A DNA stretch of 64,000 bases from Fibrobacteria bacterium. GTDB taxonomy: Bacteria > Fibrobacterota > Fibrobacteria > UBA11236. The stretch spans positions 1-64,000 of the forward strand of contig JADGQO010000235.1 in the NCBI GenBank assembly GCA_017881725.1, in the 5' to 3' direction. The notes under the pieces are model-generated. The model saw only the letters and a program-made list of their open reading frames with translations. It did not search any database and was not told the DNA's origin. A program made the position numbers and the translations under genes. This document shows, piece after piece, positions 1 to 9,472 of this stretch (position 1 is its first letter; each line of letters starts with the position of its first letter).

Positions 1-485
1 CCGCCGATGAGCGCCTTATCGGAATTGAAGTCCACCAAGTCGCTTTGGTAAACCGTCGGCACTCCGTAGCCGCCGAACAATTCGGCCTGCACCTTATCCT
101 GGTACCGGACCTTGGCATCGCCTCCATCGTAATAGAGGGAGCGCTCAATCATCGGGACGAAATCCCGGCCGGCTTGGATTGTGGCCCAGTCCACGCCCGG
201 GGCGTAGTTAACGTTCGCCAAGGCGAGTCGGTTTGAATTCTGGTAAGTATTGGGGCGCTTATCGTAGAAATCGGAATAACCGTATGCGAGGTGAAGGCCA
301 ACGCCATCCTTCAACGCTGATACATTGACACGCTCCATCTGGTAGAAATTCCCGTCATGGGTCGCGTCTTTGGCGTCCAGGAGGTATCCACCCAGGGAGA
401 CCGTGCTGTTTATGTAGTCAGCCCGGACAGCACATGCAGCGAGTGCGATTAAAATGAGGGGCTTTTGTAGAGGACGGCTTATCAT
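1..485 (-). CDS. Partial secreted/outer-membrane beta-barrel (porin-like) protein, 3' end outside window
   Basis: Reverse strand open from ATG at 485 to window edge: MISRPLQKPLILIALAACAVRADYINSTVSLGGYLLDAKDATHDGNFYQME...; signal peptide, alternating aromatic/Gly beta-barrel style. Not in ORF track because it runs off the edge. Confidence 0.7.
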   Translation of the reverse strand, partial: MISRPLQKPLILIALAACAVRADYINSTVSLGGYLLDAKDATHDGNFYQMERVNVSALKDGVGLHLAYGYSDFYDKRPNTYQNSNRLALANVNYAPGVDWATIQAGRDFVPMIERSLYYDGGDAKVRYQDKVQAELFGGYGVPTVYQSDLVDFNSDKALIG

Positions 486-1155
486 ACCGATGCTTCTCCG
501 ATTGTTGCTGTCTTTTAATGCAAAATCGGTGCCAGACACCAAAGCAACTATTTCTGAACATGAACTTGAAAATTTCTCATGCACGCTGGAGAGCATTCTT
601 TCGTCCTAGTTGGCTCGCAAAAAACGCGTAAAACAACCTCACTCAAAGGATGATTTTTCATCCTCAGTTTTGAAAAAAATCTTGTTTTTTGAAGAATTCA
701 GACAGGTTTTGATTTCATTACCAGAAAAGGATGAAAATCCATCCCTATCGAAAAAACCCAGGTCCTTTTACACGCTTTATAGGGCATAAAGAGCATCTCT
801 CATCCTGGTTTAGGCTTTGAATCTTGGTGTGAGTCGGGTGAAAACTCGTTTTTGAGGTGAAAATTCAGGGGTGTTTATTTGACTTTTTGCCATGCCGCGC
901 GCCACTCGTGTCATAGCCAAAAACTCAGTAAAATCAAGGTTTCTTATTTTCCATGTTACTCGAATGCCTCATTGCGCCAAGGCGTCAATTCGTTGCCAAG
1001 CCGCGTATTATCTAGGCGCCACGTGAATCGCGCTCACTCCGATACGGGGGTTTGGTCATTTTGTCCAAGGTAGGTACGGATGATGGCGGTCAGCCAACCG
1101 AACCGAGGGGTGACTTTCAGGGCTTTTTGACGAGGTTGAAGTAGAGCGAAGGGCG

Positions 1156-2049
1156 TTAGGCGGTTTTGGACGGGAACATCGCTTTGCCTTCAGCGGTCAA
1201 TTGCAACTTCCAATCCCCGAACTTGAGCGGCTTTCCCATAACCGGTATGCTACCTGGGCCGCGCAGCTTGATCAGAGCGGGCCGACGCAGGGCCAAATCC
1301 AGGGCATAGCGAGCCACTTGTACATTGCCTAGGCCTAGGGGATGGATCATCGACTCGAATTTGACCCGTCGAAAAAAAGCCGGAAAGGACAAAGGACCCT
1401 CGGACAAGGCCCGCAGGCAGGACGCCTCGATGGAATTGAAACCTCCAGATTTGGCGGGCAAGGTACCGAGATAACAACGAAGTCCGCGTTGCAGATACGG
1501 CCAGGCTTGGAATCCATGCCCTCCGGCGACCCAGCCCACCAGGGACTCCCACCCTTTTGGGGAAGAGGCGGCGAAAGCTTTCCAAACACGCTTGGCCAAT
1601 TCCATGCGTCCGGCGTCCAACGGGACGCGACGAGCGAAAAGTTTTTCCAATCCCAACGGAAGGCGCACGCCCAATGGCTTTTCCGGGCAGATGAGGGACA
1701 CGCGGCCTTTCTTCAACAAGGGCGCGGGCAAATGGGTCAACAAGTAGATCAAATGGATTTGACAGGAAAAATCTTCTTCGAACCAGAAGGTAACGGGGAT
1801 GTTACCACGGGCAGCCCGGGCCAACTCGGCGTGGACAGCCTTGATGCCGGCCAGGTATTTTTTCCCATCGATGCCGAAGCGTTGCTTCAGAAAGGCCGCG
1901 CGGGACTTCCAATCCACCGCATCCTTGCGTCCCTTGACGGATGTGACCGGCCCTTCCATCAGCATTTCCCGGAAGACGACGAATTTACCCTTGAGGGAGG
2001 TTTCCTTCAGCAAGTCCAAAGTCGAATCGCCGTTCAGGATATGCAACAT
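1156..2049 (-). CDS. DUF1835 domain-containing protein
   Basis: N-terminus MLHILNGDSTLDLLKETSLKGKFVVFREMLMEGP resembles the DUF1835 start. Confidence 0.75.
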   Translation of the reverse strand: MLHILNGDSTLDLLKETSLKGKFVVFREMLMEGPVTSVKGRKDAVDWKSRAAFLKQRFGIDGKKYLAGIKAVHAELARAARGNIPVTFWFEEDFSCQIHLIYLLTHLPAPLLKKGRVSLICPEKPLGVRLPLGLEKLFARRVPLDAGRMELAKRVWKAFAASSPKGWESLVGWVAGGHGFQAWPYLQRGLRCYLGTLPAKSGGFNSIEASCLRALSEGPLSFPAFFRRVKFESMIHPLGLGNVQVARYALDLALRRPALIKLRGPGSIPVMGKPLKFGDWKLQLTAEGKAMFPSKTA

Positions 2050-2080
2050 GGTGCTCCCATTATAGCGATTCCGATTCCGG

Positions 2081-4030
2081 CTATGCCAGCAATTTGGCGC
2101 GCAGTCTCCGGTACCGTTCGGACAAAAACGGCCGCCCCAGCGCTGCGCGATGATCGAAGCCGAAGGCGCGGGAACTGACGGCCATTATCGGTGGCGCCTG
2201 CACGCGTTTGGCCACGGCCATGCCGTTATAAAGCCCCCACCACTTTTCCAAATCCGCGATGAAATCTCCGGCTATGGGGAACAATTTGAAGGCATCGACT
2301 TCGACGAGCCCCAAATTCCGGTTTAATGTCCCATCCGCGTAGGCCTCCAGGATTTCCTCGGGCGTGGCGCGGTTCCAGCGTTGCACGAAGCTGTAAAACA
2401 AACGATCATGGTAAGGATAAATGAGCGGATCGCCCTTACCCTGATCGACATCCTGCGCGGAACTCAACTCCGCGCTCGGGACTACGGTGAAAATGCCTTC
2501 GGGGATGACCTCCCGACGGAAACATTCGGAATTCAAATATCGTCCCAAAGCATAAACTTCGCCCTTCCAAAGGTCACCCAAGAGCGCCAGGAATCCTCCC
2601 AAGTCGCCATACAAGGTACTGTATCCGACGGTAAGCTCCGCTTTGTTCGCATTGCATGCGAAGACGCCGCCGAAAGCGGCCGAGAGTGCGGACAGGATAC
2701 GGCTGGAACGATCCCGGGCCTGGATGTTTTCCAAAACCAGTCCGCTCAATTCCAGGGTCGTCGCATGTTTTCCGTCTAGAGAATGGACGGCGAGCTTGTC
2801 CAATTGACGTCGCGTCAAAGCCACGCTTTCTTCGATGCCGACCTCGGCATAAAGGCAACCCAGATTTTTTGCCAGCGCGCGCGCCAGATGGATGGTGGTC
2901 CCGCTATTGAAACGGCTCGGCATATTGACCAAGAGGATGTTTTCCGGAGGCAGGATTTCCGCGTACAAGGCTGCGGCCACGGCGCTATCGATGCCTCCCG
3001 ATACGCCGATCACAACTTTACTTTGCCCGATGGAATCGAGGTAGGCCTTGGCTCCGAAGCGAATCGCCTGATGCAATTCGGCGATGCCCTCCGGATGTCG
3101 CGGCGCCGGTGCTTGAGGTAGTAGTGGCGTTCGCGGAAGCATCACGGTGACCGATTTTCCGATCAGTTTCAAGGTTAGCAAACCGAGAGTGAACGCGGGC
3201 ATTTCCGCAATCACCTTGCCGCCGGAGGAATAGGCCGTGCTGCGACCGTCGAAGGTAAACAGGGTCTTGGCGTTGTTCTGCAGGCTGACGGCGTTCACAT
3301 AAAGCATGGGGGTTTTCAACCCCTTGGCCTTGGCGGAGAAAACCCGATTGCGTTTGCCGTTCTTGCCTTGGGTGAACGGCGAGCAACTGAGGTTTATGAT
3401 GGCGTCACACCGTTTGCGGCCCAAGGCCTGGAGAGGTTTTTGCGCGTAATCGTCCTCCCAGGCGTCCTCGCATAGGAGCACGCCCAGGCGCACATCGCCT
3501 CCAGGGCGCTTAAGGATATATGGCTCCAGGTAGGACTGCCATTTGCGTCCGGTTTCCAGCGCCAGTTTTCGGGTATCATAGAAGTGACGCGGCTCCTCGA
3601 ACTCGCGGTAATTAGGCAATAGGGTTTTGATGCCATAGGCGCGCCCGGTGCCGGTATGTTTGATCGCCTTACCGCCTCCAGCCAGTACGAAACCATTGTA
3701 CTTGCGCGGCCGGCCGTCTTCGCCCTTGGCTTTCCAGTCCACGCAGACGGTTCCGAATAGAATGAATAAAGGCATCGCTGTGGCGGCGATCAGTTTTTCC
3801 GACCACGCCTCGCAATCCTTTAGGAAGGCGGGCCGTTCCCACATGTCTCCAAGCAAGTAGCCGGGGAGGCACATTTCCGGAAAGGCCAGCAGGTCCACGC
3901 CTTTTTCGCGCGCTTCCGCCATCAATTCCAGCATCCGCGCGGCGTTGCGGGCCGGTTCGCCGGGATAAACGTCCATTTGCGCCAGGGCGATATTCAGCCC
4001 CGGATTTTTTTCCGCGGTCTTTTTATTCAA
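2081..4030 (-). CDS. nadE: Glutamine-dependent NAD+ synthetase (nitrilase domain + NAD synthase domain)
   Basis: NIALAQMDVYPGEPARNAARML nitrilase start; VIGVSGGIDSAVAAALYAE PP-loop SGGxDS. Confidence 0.93.
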   Translation of the reverse strand: MNKKTAEKNPGLNIALAQMDVYPGEPARNAARMLELMAEAREKGVDLLAFPEMCLPGYLLGDMWERPAFLKDCEAWSEKLIAATAMPLFILFGTVCVDWKAKGEDGRPRKYNGFVLAGGGKAIKHTGTGRAYGIKTLLPNYREFEEPRHFYDTRKLALETGRKWQSYLEPYILKRPGGDVRLGVLLCEDAWEDDYAQKPLQALGRKRCDAIINLSCSPFTQGKNGKRNRVFSAKAKGLKTPMLYVNAVSLQNNAKTLFTFDGRSTAYSSGGKVIAEMPAFTLGLLTLKLIGKSVTVMLPRTPLLPQAPAPRHPEGIAELHQAIRFGAKAYLDSIGQSKVVIGVSGGIDSAVAAALYAEILPPENILLVNMPSRFNSGTTIHLARALAKNLGCLYAEVGIEESVALTRRQLDKLAVHSLDGKHATTLELSGLVLENIQARDRSSRILSALSAAFGGVFACNANKAELTVGYSTLYGDLGGFLALLGDLWKGEVYALGRYLNSECFRREVIPEGIFTVVPSAELSSAQDVDQGKGDPLIYPYHDRLFYSFVQRWNRATPEEILEAYADGTLNRNLGLVEVDAFKLFPIAGDFIADLEKWWGLYNGMAVAKRVQAPPIMAVSSRAFGFDHRAALGRPFLSERYRRLRAKLLA

Positions 4031-4515
4031 GCTTTGCCGGGGCCCTTCCCCAGCTGTGTTTGCAAGCTGAGGCGATGATTGCGGCGGATCAAGGCTTCTT
4101 CAAAGCGCCGTTTTTCCACTTCCGTTTCCGGGATCACGGGAGCAATTTCCTTCGGTTTTCCGTGTTCGTCCAAGGCCACGAAGGTGAGATACGCGGTACA
4201 GACATGCACCGGCACCGAATCACCCGGCGGCAAGGTGTTGGCGACGACGCCCACTTCCATGGAATGGGAGAAAGCGCGGTTGACCGAAGCCTGGATGGTC
4301 AATACGGATCCATTGGTCACGGGCTTTTTGAAAATCAGATTGTCGATGGATACCGTCACCACGATTCCGCGCACATGTTTGATGGCGCTGATGGCGCCGA
4401 CCTTGTCGATCCAGGAAACCAGCTTTCCACCGAACAAATACCCGAGGCTGTTCAGGTCGCCGGGCAGGATGAACTCCGAGGATTCCGTGTGGGTCCGAGA
4501 TACCGTCAATTCCAT
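4027..4515 (-). CDS. Acyl-CoA thioesterase (hotdog fold)
   Basis: NSLGYLFGGKLVSWIDKVGAISAIKH...VTVSIDNLIFKKPV; YciA/BACH-like hotdog pattern; overlaps nadE start. Confidence 0.85.
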   Translation of the reverse strand: MELTVSRTHTESSEFILPGDLNSLGYLFGGKLVSWIDKVGAISAIKHVRGIVVTVSIDNLIFKKPVTNGSVLTIQASVNRAFSHSMEVGVVANTLPPGDSVPVHVCTAYLTFVALDEHGKPKEIAPVIPETEVEKRRFEEALIRRNHRLSLQTQLGKGPGKA

Positions 4516-4610
4516 GTCCTAAATTTACATTCCGCGCAGAACATTGGATTCAAGGATTATCGATTCGCGGGGGATGAATTCAGTTGGCCCGCGCTGGTAC
4601 ACTTGCGTAC

Positions 4611-6410
4611 ATGGCGCGCAAGCAACCTCGACATCCCCGGTCAATTTTTCCCGATTCGGAGCCGGTAACTAGATTTTCCTCCGTGTCCAAATTGCCCGCT
4701 TCCATCGTCATCCTCGCTTCGCTTCGCAATAGCCTGGTAACCGCTTCCGTATTTGCCGTGGTTTTATTTTCCAACACGCCAACCGCCCAGTCCGGCCTCC
4801 CGCCCGGTTTCAAATCGAAGAAATCGGTGGGTTCGACGGCCGCGCGCGCATCCGCGTCCGCGCCTGCGAGGACAAAAACCAAAAAGTCGCTTCCACCTCT
4901 GGAAATACCGCCGGAAGCCCAATTCGGATTCGCCTTGCGCGACGTGGCCCAGGACTCCTTGTTGGCCGGTTACGACGAGGATCGGGCCTTCACACCGGGC
5001 TCGACGCAAAAGCTGTTCGTCACCTGGACGGCCCTGGAAATGCTGGGGGCGGAGAAAACCTTCACCACTGAATTGTTGCGAACGGGTAACCTGGAAAAAG
5101 GGAAATTGGACGGTGACATCATCATCCGGGGCGGAGGCGATCCTTCCCTCGGAGTCGTGGAATTGGGTCCCTCGCAAAGTTCCGACAGCCTGTTCGCGTT
5201 CTGGACATCGGCCCTACGTAACCTGGGAGTTACGCAGGTGGAAGGCTGCGTCCACGGAGACGGATCCTATCTGGAAGAGGAAGGCCCCAGCCCGGCCGCA
5301 TTGTGGGAGGATGCCGGGAATTATTACGGCGCGACGCCGTCCGGATTATGTTATAACGGGAACACTTTTTCAGCAGCCTTCAGCGGCGCGAAACTGCCTG
5401 GTCAACCCGTCGCATTCCTCGGTGCCAGCCCGTCGCATACCGGAATCGGACATTTCGAAAACCAATTGTTGACCGGACCCTCCGAGAGCCGGGATTCCGC
5501 TTTCATCCTGGGAGGATGGCCGGCTACCTCGCGTCTCTTGCGCGGGACCTACCCGGCGGGGCGCATGCCGTTTTATCTGAAAGGCAGTTTACCCAATCCC
5601 GCGTGGACCTGCGCGCGGCAATTCCAGGATTACCTATCGGCCCACGGCATCGCCTTTGTCAGGCCGAGCGGCGGGCCAAATGTCGGATTCGATGTCGCGT
5701 CCAATGGCGGACCCAATGTCGAGCCGAATCTCGGGCCCCATGTCGCGGCGTCTTTCCCGAAGATCGGAAAAGCGGGAACCCCGTCCGGAGCAAAAGGTAA
5801 ATCGGCGTCCTGCGGCGACTCCACGCAATTGCCCAATCGCATTCCCTCCTCTGCGGCGATCGTCATCCCGGGATCGCAACATGTATCCCCTCCCCTGAAG
5901 GAGTTGATCCGGCATACCAACCAGAAAAGCGACAACCTGTTCGCGGCCCAATTCCTGGCGCTCATCGGAAAGGAAGCCCTTGGCAAGGGCGATACTCGAT
6001 CGGGCCTCAAGGCGATGAACGATTTCCTGGCCAAGCGCGGCATCCCGTCGGAACGGCTCCACTTGAAAGACGGCAATGGCCTATCGCGCTACAATTGGGT
6101 CCCGCCTGACGTAACCTGCCGGTTACTCTGTTCGGCGGCGCGGGAAAAATCCTTTCCCGACTTCAAAGCCTCCTTGGTGGGCGGACCGGGGTCGGAAGAG
6201 CGGCTGGATCGCTTCGGGAAAGGTTGGCAGGGGAAACTATGGGTTAAAACCGGCACGCTGGACGGCGTTTCGGGCCTGGCTGGATATATGAAAACCGGTT
6301 CTGGTCGCTTACTGGCGTTCGCCCTCATCCTGAATAATTTCGATGCGCACGGACTGGACGCACAACGATTTTTCATTCCGTATTTACGGGATTGGTCCGA
6401 GAAGTACTGA
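4611..6410 (+). CDS. dacB: D-alanyl-D-alanine carboxypeptidase/endopeptidase, S13 family (PBP4/DacB-like)
   Basis: STQK (SxxK), SDN (SxN) and KTG motifs in S13 context; ORF opens at 4584, ATG 4611. Confidence 0.88.
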   Translation: MARKQPRHPRSIFPDSEPVTRFSSVSKLPASIVILASLRNSLVTASVFAVVLFSNTPTAQSGLPPGFKSKKSVGSTAARASASAPARTKTKKSLPPLEIPPEAQFGFALRDVAQDSLLAGYDEDRAFTPGSTQKLFVTWTALEMLGAEKTFTTELLRTGNLEKGKLDGDIIIRGGGDPSLGVVELGPSQSSDSLFAFWTSALRNLGVTQVEGCVHGDGSYLEEEGPSPAALWEDAGNYYGATPSGLCYNGNTFSAAFSGAKLPGQPVAFLGASPSHTGIGHFENQLLTGPSESRDSAFILGGWPATSRLLRGTYPAGRMPFYLKGSLPNPAWTCARQFQDYLSAHGIAFVRPSGGPNVGFDVASNGGPNVEPNLGPHVAASFPKIGKAGTPSGAKGKSASCGDSTQLPNRIPSSAAIVIPGSQHVSPPLKELIRHTNQKSDNLFAAQFLALIGKEALGKGDTRSGLKAMNDFLAKRGIPSERLHLKDGNGLSRYNWVPPDVTCRLLCSAAREKSFPDFKASLVGGPGSEERLDRFGKGWQGKLWVKTGTLDGVSGLAGYMKTGSGRLLAFALILNNFDAHGLDAQRFFIPYLRDWSEKY

Positions 6411-6466
6411 GTGATTGAATCCGAAATCGGCGCGCTGTCCGCCGGATTGTTTACGAGGAAGTGAAT

Positions 6467-7279
6467 ATGCTGCCCATCCTCATTTCGACCCCGCACTCCT
6501 CGAGCCATGTGCCGTACTGGCTTTTGGCCCGCATGCTGCAAACGGGCGAACCGGAAGACCTTCTCCGCCGCCGCCTGTTTCGCGAAGGAGATCCATTCTC
6601 GGACGTCCTCTTCAATATTCCCGATGCCGAAGTCATCCTCAACGCGCCCGCTTCGCGCTTCGTCGCTGATCTCAACCGTGACCGAACCGAATCCGGCGAG
6701 AACGGCGTCATCAAACTGACCGATTTCGAACGGAGGCCTTTCTTCCCGACCGGATACGCGCTTTCACGGGAAGAAGCCGAGGCCCGCTTAAGCCAGTATT
6801 ATGATCCTTATCATTCCGCTCTGGAAAAATATTTGTCCTCGGGAAAAATCCGTTTCTTCATCGACGGCCATTCCATGTTGAGCCATGGTCCAGCCATCGG
6901 TCCAGATCATAGCCAAGCCCGGCCCGCCATTTGCCTGGGAAATTTCGGAGATGCGGAGGGCAACGCCTTACCCGGCGCGGAACCCACCTCTTGTGAGCCG
7001 GATTTGGCGCGACGATTGAGGAGCGCGTTACAATCTTCATTGTTGGAATTAATCCGTGAATCGGGACTGAAAGAAGGCGTATGCCTCAACCAGCCTTTCG
7101 ACGGAGGATATATTTTGCGGAAATATTCCACCGGTCCCAAGGCGGTACCCGGGCTCATGATCGAGGTCAATCGCGCCCTTTACTTGGACGAATCCACCGC
7201 GCTGCCCATCCCGGGGCGCATCCCCAAATTGAACAAGGCTCTGAATCGAATCGTGGCCAGCATTCTTTCGGGACGCTGA
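6467..7279 (+). CDS. N-formylglutamate amidohydrolase family protein
   Basis: ILISTPHSSSHVP...FVADLNRDR...FFIDGHSM...; GAGGAA upstream supports ATG 6467 (ORF track start 6461 GTG). Confidence 0.82.
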   Translation: MLPILISTPHSSSHVPYWLLARMLQTGEPEDLLRRRLFREGDPFSDVLFNIPDAEVILNAPASRFVADLNRDRTESGENGVIKLTDFERRPFFPTGYALSREEAEARLSQYYDPYHSALEKYLSSGKIRFFIDGHSMLSHGPAIGPDHSQARPAICLGNFGDAEGNALPGAEPTSCEPDLARRLRSALQSSLLELIRESGLKEGVCLNQPFDGGYILRKYSTGPKAVPGLMIEVNRALYLDESTALPIPGRIPKLNKALNRIVASILSGR

Positions 7280-7511
7280 TTGGTTTTGGGCTCGAGGGGG
7301 AGAATACTGGCATACTTTAGTGTGGGCGCAATTCTGGGTCGGAACTTTCATTTTTGAAGGCCGCCGACTCCTTATCCAAACCGAGAAATCCGCGAAAATA
7401 ACCGAAAAACCGGGAGCTTGCCAGAAGGACAATATTAAGATTGAGATTAAGTCTTTATCTTGTATGGCCCTTACAGTATTTTCACTTCAAATACACTTCT
7501 GAAAGGTTCTT

Positions 7512-8786
7512 ATGTCCACCAAACTAAAACCAAGAGTTTTTCACCGTGCGAACCGGATATCCCTAACAGTCGCGGGATTCTTCCTCGCTTGCTCCACCTC
7601 AACAATTGTTTTCGGGGAATCCACCGCCTCGAACTCTGCGGATTCATCCCAAGCTGCGGGTTCACCAATGGGCATGCAAAACCAAACCCAAAAATCCGCC
7701 GAATCCGCGACGACGCTGGGTGGATACGGTGAGATCGGATACAATGCCTATTTACGGCAATCGGATTTGAACCGCGCCGACGCCAAACGCTTTTCGATTT
7801 CCATGGGGCATCGCTTCAACGACCAATGGAGCGCATACAGCGAGATGGAATGGGAGCATGCCGTGGCGAGCGCCGAGGATGTCGGTGAAACGGAAATCGA
7901 ACAGATGTACCTGAACTATCAGGTATCGGAAAACGTGAACGCGCGCGCCGGATTAATTTTGATCCCCAGCGGACTTTTGAACCTGACCCATGAACCACCG
8001 TTATTTTCCGGCGTGGAGAGGAATTTCGTCGAAACCAGAATCATACCGACCACCTGGCGCGAAGGCGGATTGGCCGCATCCGGAGCGACCGAATCGGGAT
8101 GGGCCTGGGATATCGGATTGGTAACGGGCTTCGATCTGGCCAAGCTCGATGACGCGGCCTCACCGCTGGCGGGCAGCCATCAGGAATTATCGCTGGCGCA
8201 TGCCGAGGATTTTTCCATGTACGCGGCCTTGAATTATCGTGGGCTTCCCGGACTGACTGCGGGAGCGTCTTTGTTCGCGGGGAAGACCATGCAAGGCAAT
8301 GCGGACCATAACGCGGACCCGGCCGCGCCGGATTTCTCCGGCATCGACGGCGCCTTGCGGTTATCGGAGGCGCATGCGTGTTGGCAGTCGGGCGGGTGGA
8401 CCTTGCAGGGATTGGGCGCCTTGGGTATCCTGCATGAAGCAGGCAAGATGGACGTGATTCGCTCCGCTGCGACCCCGGCGGGCGAGGAGGCGGTATTGGC
8501 TCCCAGCGCTTTTTACGGCTGGTACCTGATGGCGGGCCGTGCTTTCCGGTTCCGCGCCAACCAGGGTAACTTGTCGGTGACGCCCTTTGCACGTTACGAG
8601 CAATTTGACGCCCAATTGAAAATGCCGGACGGATTCGCCGCGGACCCGGCCCTGGCCGACCGGGTCGCGACTGCGGGATTCAGCGTTGCGCCGCATCCCC
8701 AAATCGTGGTCAAGGCGGACTACCAACGCTTCCTGGATCATCCGCACGCCGATCGAATCGATCTTGGACTGGGATTCATGTATTAA
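7512..8786 (+). CDS. Outer-membrane porin-like beta-barrel protein
   Basis: Signal peptide then LGGYGEIGYNAYLRQSDLNRADAKRFSISMGHRFNDQWSAYSEMEWEH...; ends DLGLGFMY (terminal aromatic). Confidence 0.75.
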   Translation: MSTKLKPRVFHRANRISLTVAGFFLACSTSTIVFGESTASNSADSSQAAGSPMGMQNQTQKSAESATTLGGYGEIGYNAYLRQSDLNRADAKRFSISMGHRFNDQWSAYSEMEWEHAVASAEDVGETEIEQMYLNYQVSENVNARAGLILIPSGLLNLTHEPPLFSGVERNFVETRIIPTTWREGGLAASGATESGWAWDIGLVTGFDLAKLDDAASPLAGSHQELSLAHAEDFSMYAALNYRGLPGLTAGASLFAGKTMQGNADHNADPAAPDFSGIDGALRLSEAHACWQSGGWTLQGLGALGILHEAGKMDVIRSAATPAGEEAVLAPSAFYGWYLMAGRAFRFRANQGNLSVTPFARYEQFDAQLKMPDGFAADPALADRVATAGFSVAPHPQIVVKADYQRFLDHPHADRIDLGLGFMY

Positions 8787-8940
8787 CTTGCGCGGGTCTG
8801 GAAAAAGGAGCAGGCTCCGCATGCCCTGTCCCCACTGGGCTAGCGGGGTGAATGGCCGCTTCGCTTGCCACCTGTCCGGACCCGTTCTATACTTTCCCAC
8901 CAAATTTATGCGCAGTCCTACTTCCCCCTACCCACTATCC

Positions 8941-9312
8941 ATGCGCCGCGCCGCCGCGCTGGGGCTGGCTCTGGCCTGCGTCCTGATTTTTCCGGGTTGT
9001 TCCATGTCCAAGTACATTCCCGCACCCACGGAAAGGGACGTCGCCGTAGCCGGTCGCCTGGGGTTGGCCACGTCGCTGGAAACGTTGGCTTTAGGCCGGA
9101 AGCTTTATGTGCGCCGCTGCTCCTCGTGCCACAGCCTGCGGAAACCGACGCAGCTATTGCCCCTGGAATGGCCCGAGATGGTGAAGCGCATGGCCACCAA
9201 CGCCAATCTCAAACCGGATCAACAACTCGCCATCACCCATTACCTTGTCGCCATTTCCGCCTCGCTACGCGAGAATGCGGGCGGCGACTCCGGTTCCGAT
9301 TCACCGAAATAG
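8941..9312 (+). CDS. Cytochrome c-like lipoprotein with single CxxCH motif
   Basis: Lipobox LIFPGCS; RRCSSCHSLRKP haem-binding CSSCH; start uncertain (8908 or 8941). Confidence 0.75.
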   Translation: MRRAAALGLALACVLIFPGCSMSKYIPAPTERDVAVAGRLGLATSLETLALGRKLYVRRCSSCHSLRKPTQLLPLEWPEMVKRMATNANLKPDQQLAITHYLVAISASLRENAGGDSGSDSPK

Positions 9313-9472
9313 TTCCGATTCACCGAAAGAATATCCCACTGCGGCCGGATCGAGAAACGGTTTCCAGCCCTCCAGCGCCTGGTCCATCACCTGGAAGGCC
9401 GCCGCGTTGTATATTGAAGAATGGCGCCGGGCGTAATTCCGCATCCGGTTAAGCCCCGGAGTTCAGGGAGAC

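Noticed and set aside
1038-1155. Minus-strand fragment KVTPRFGWLTAIIRTYLGQND as possible decayed ORF or transposase remnant
   Set aside because: Too short and not confidently assignable to any family by eye; a tBLASTx search would be needed.
1342-2178. 278-aa plus-strand ORF opposite the DUF1835 gene
   Set aside because: Antisense shadow; minus strand has recognisable DUF1835 sequence.
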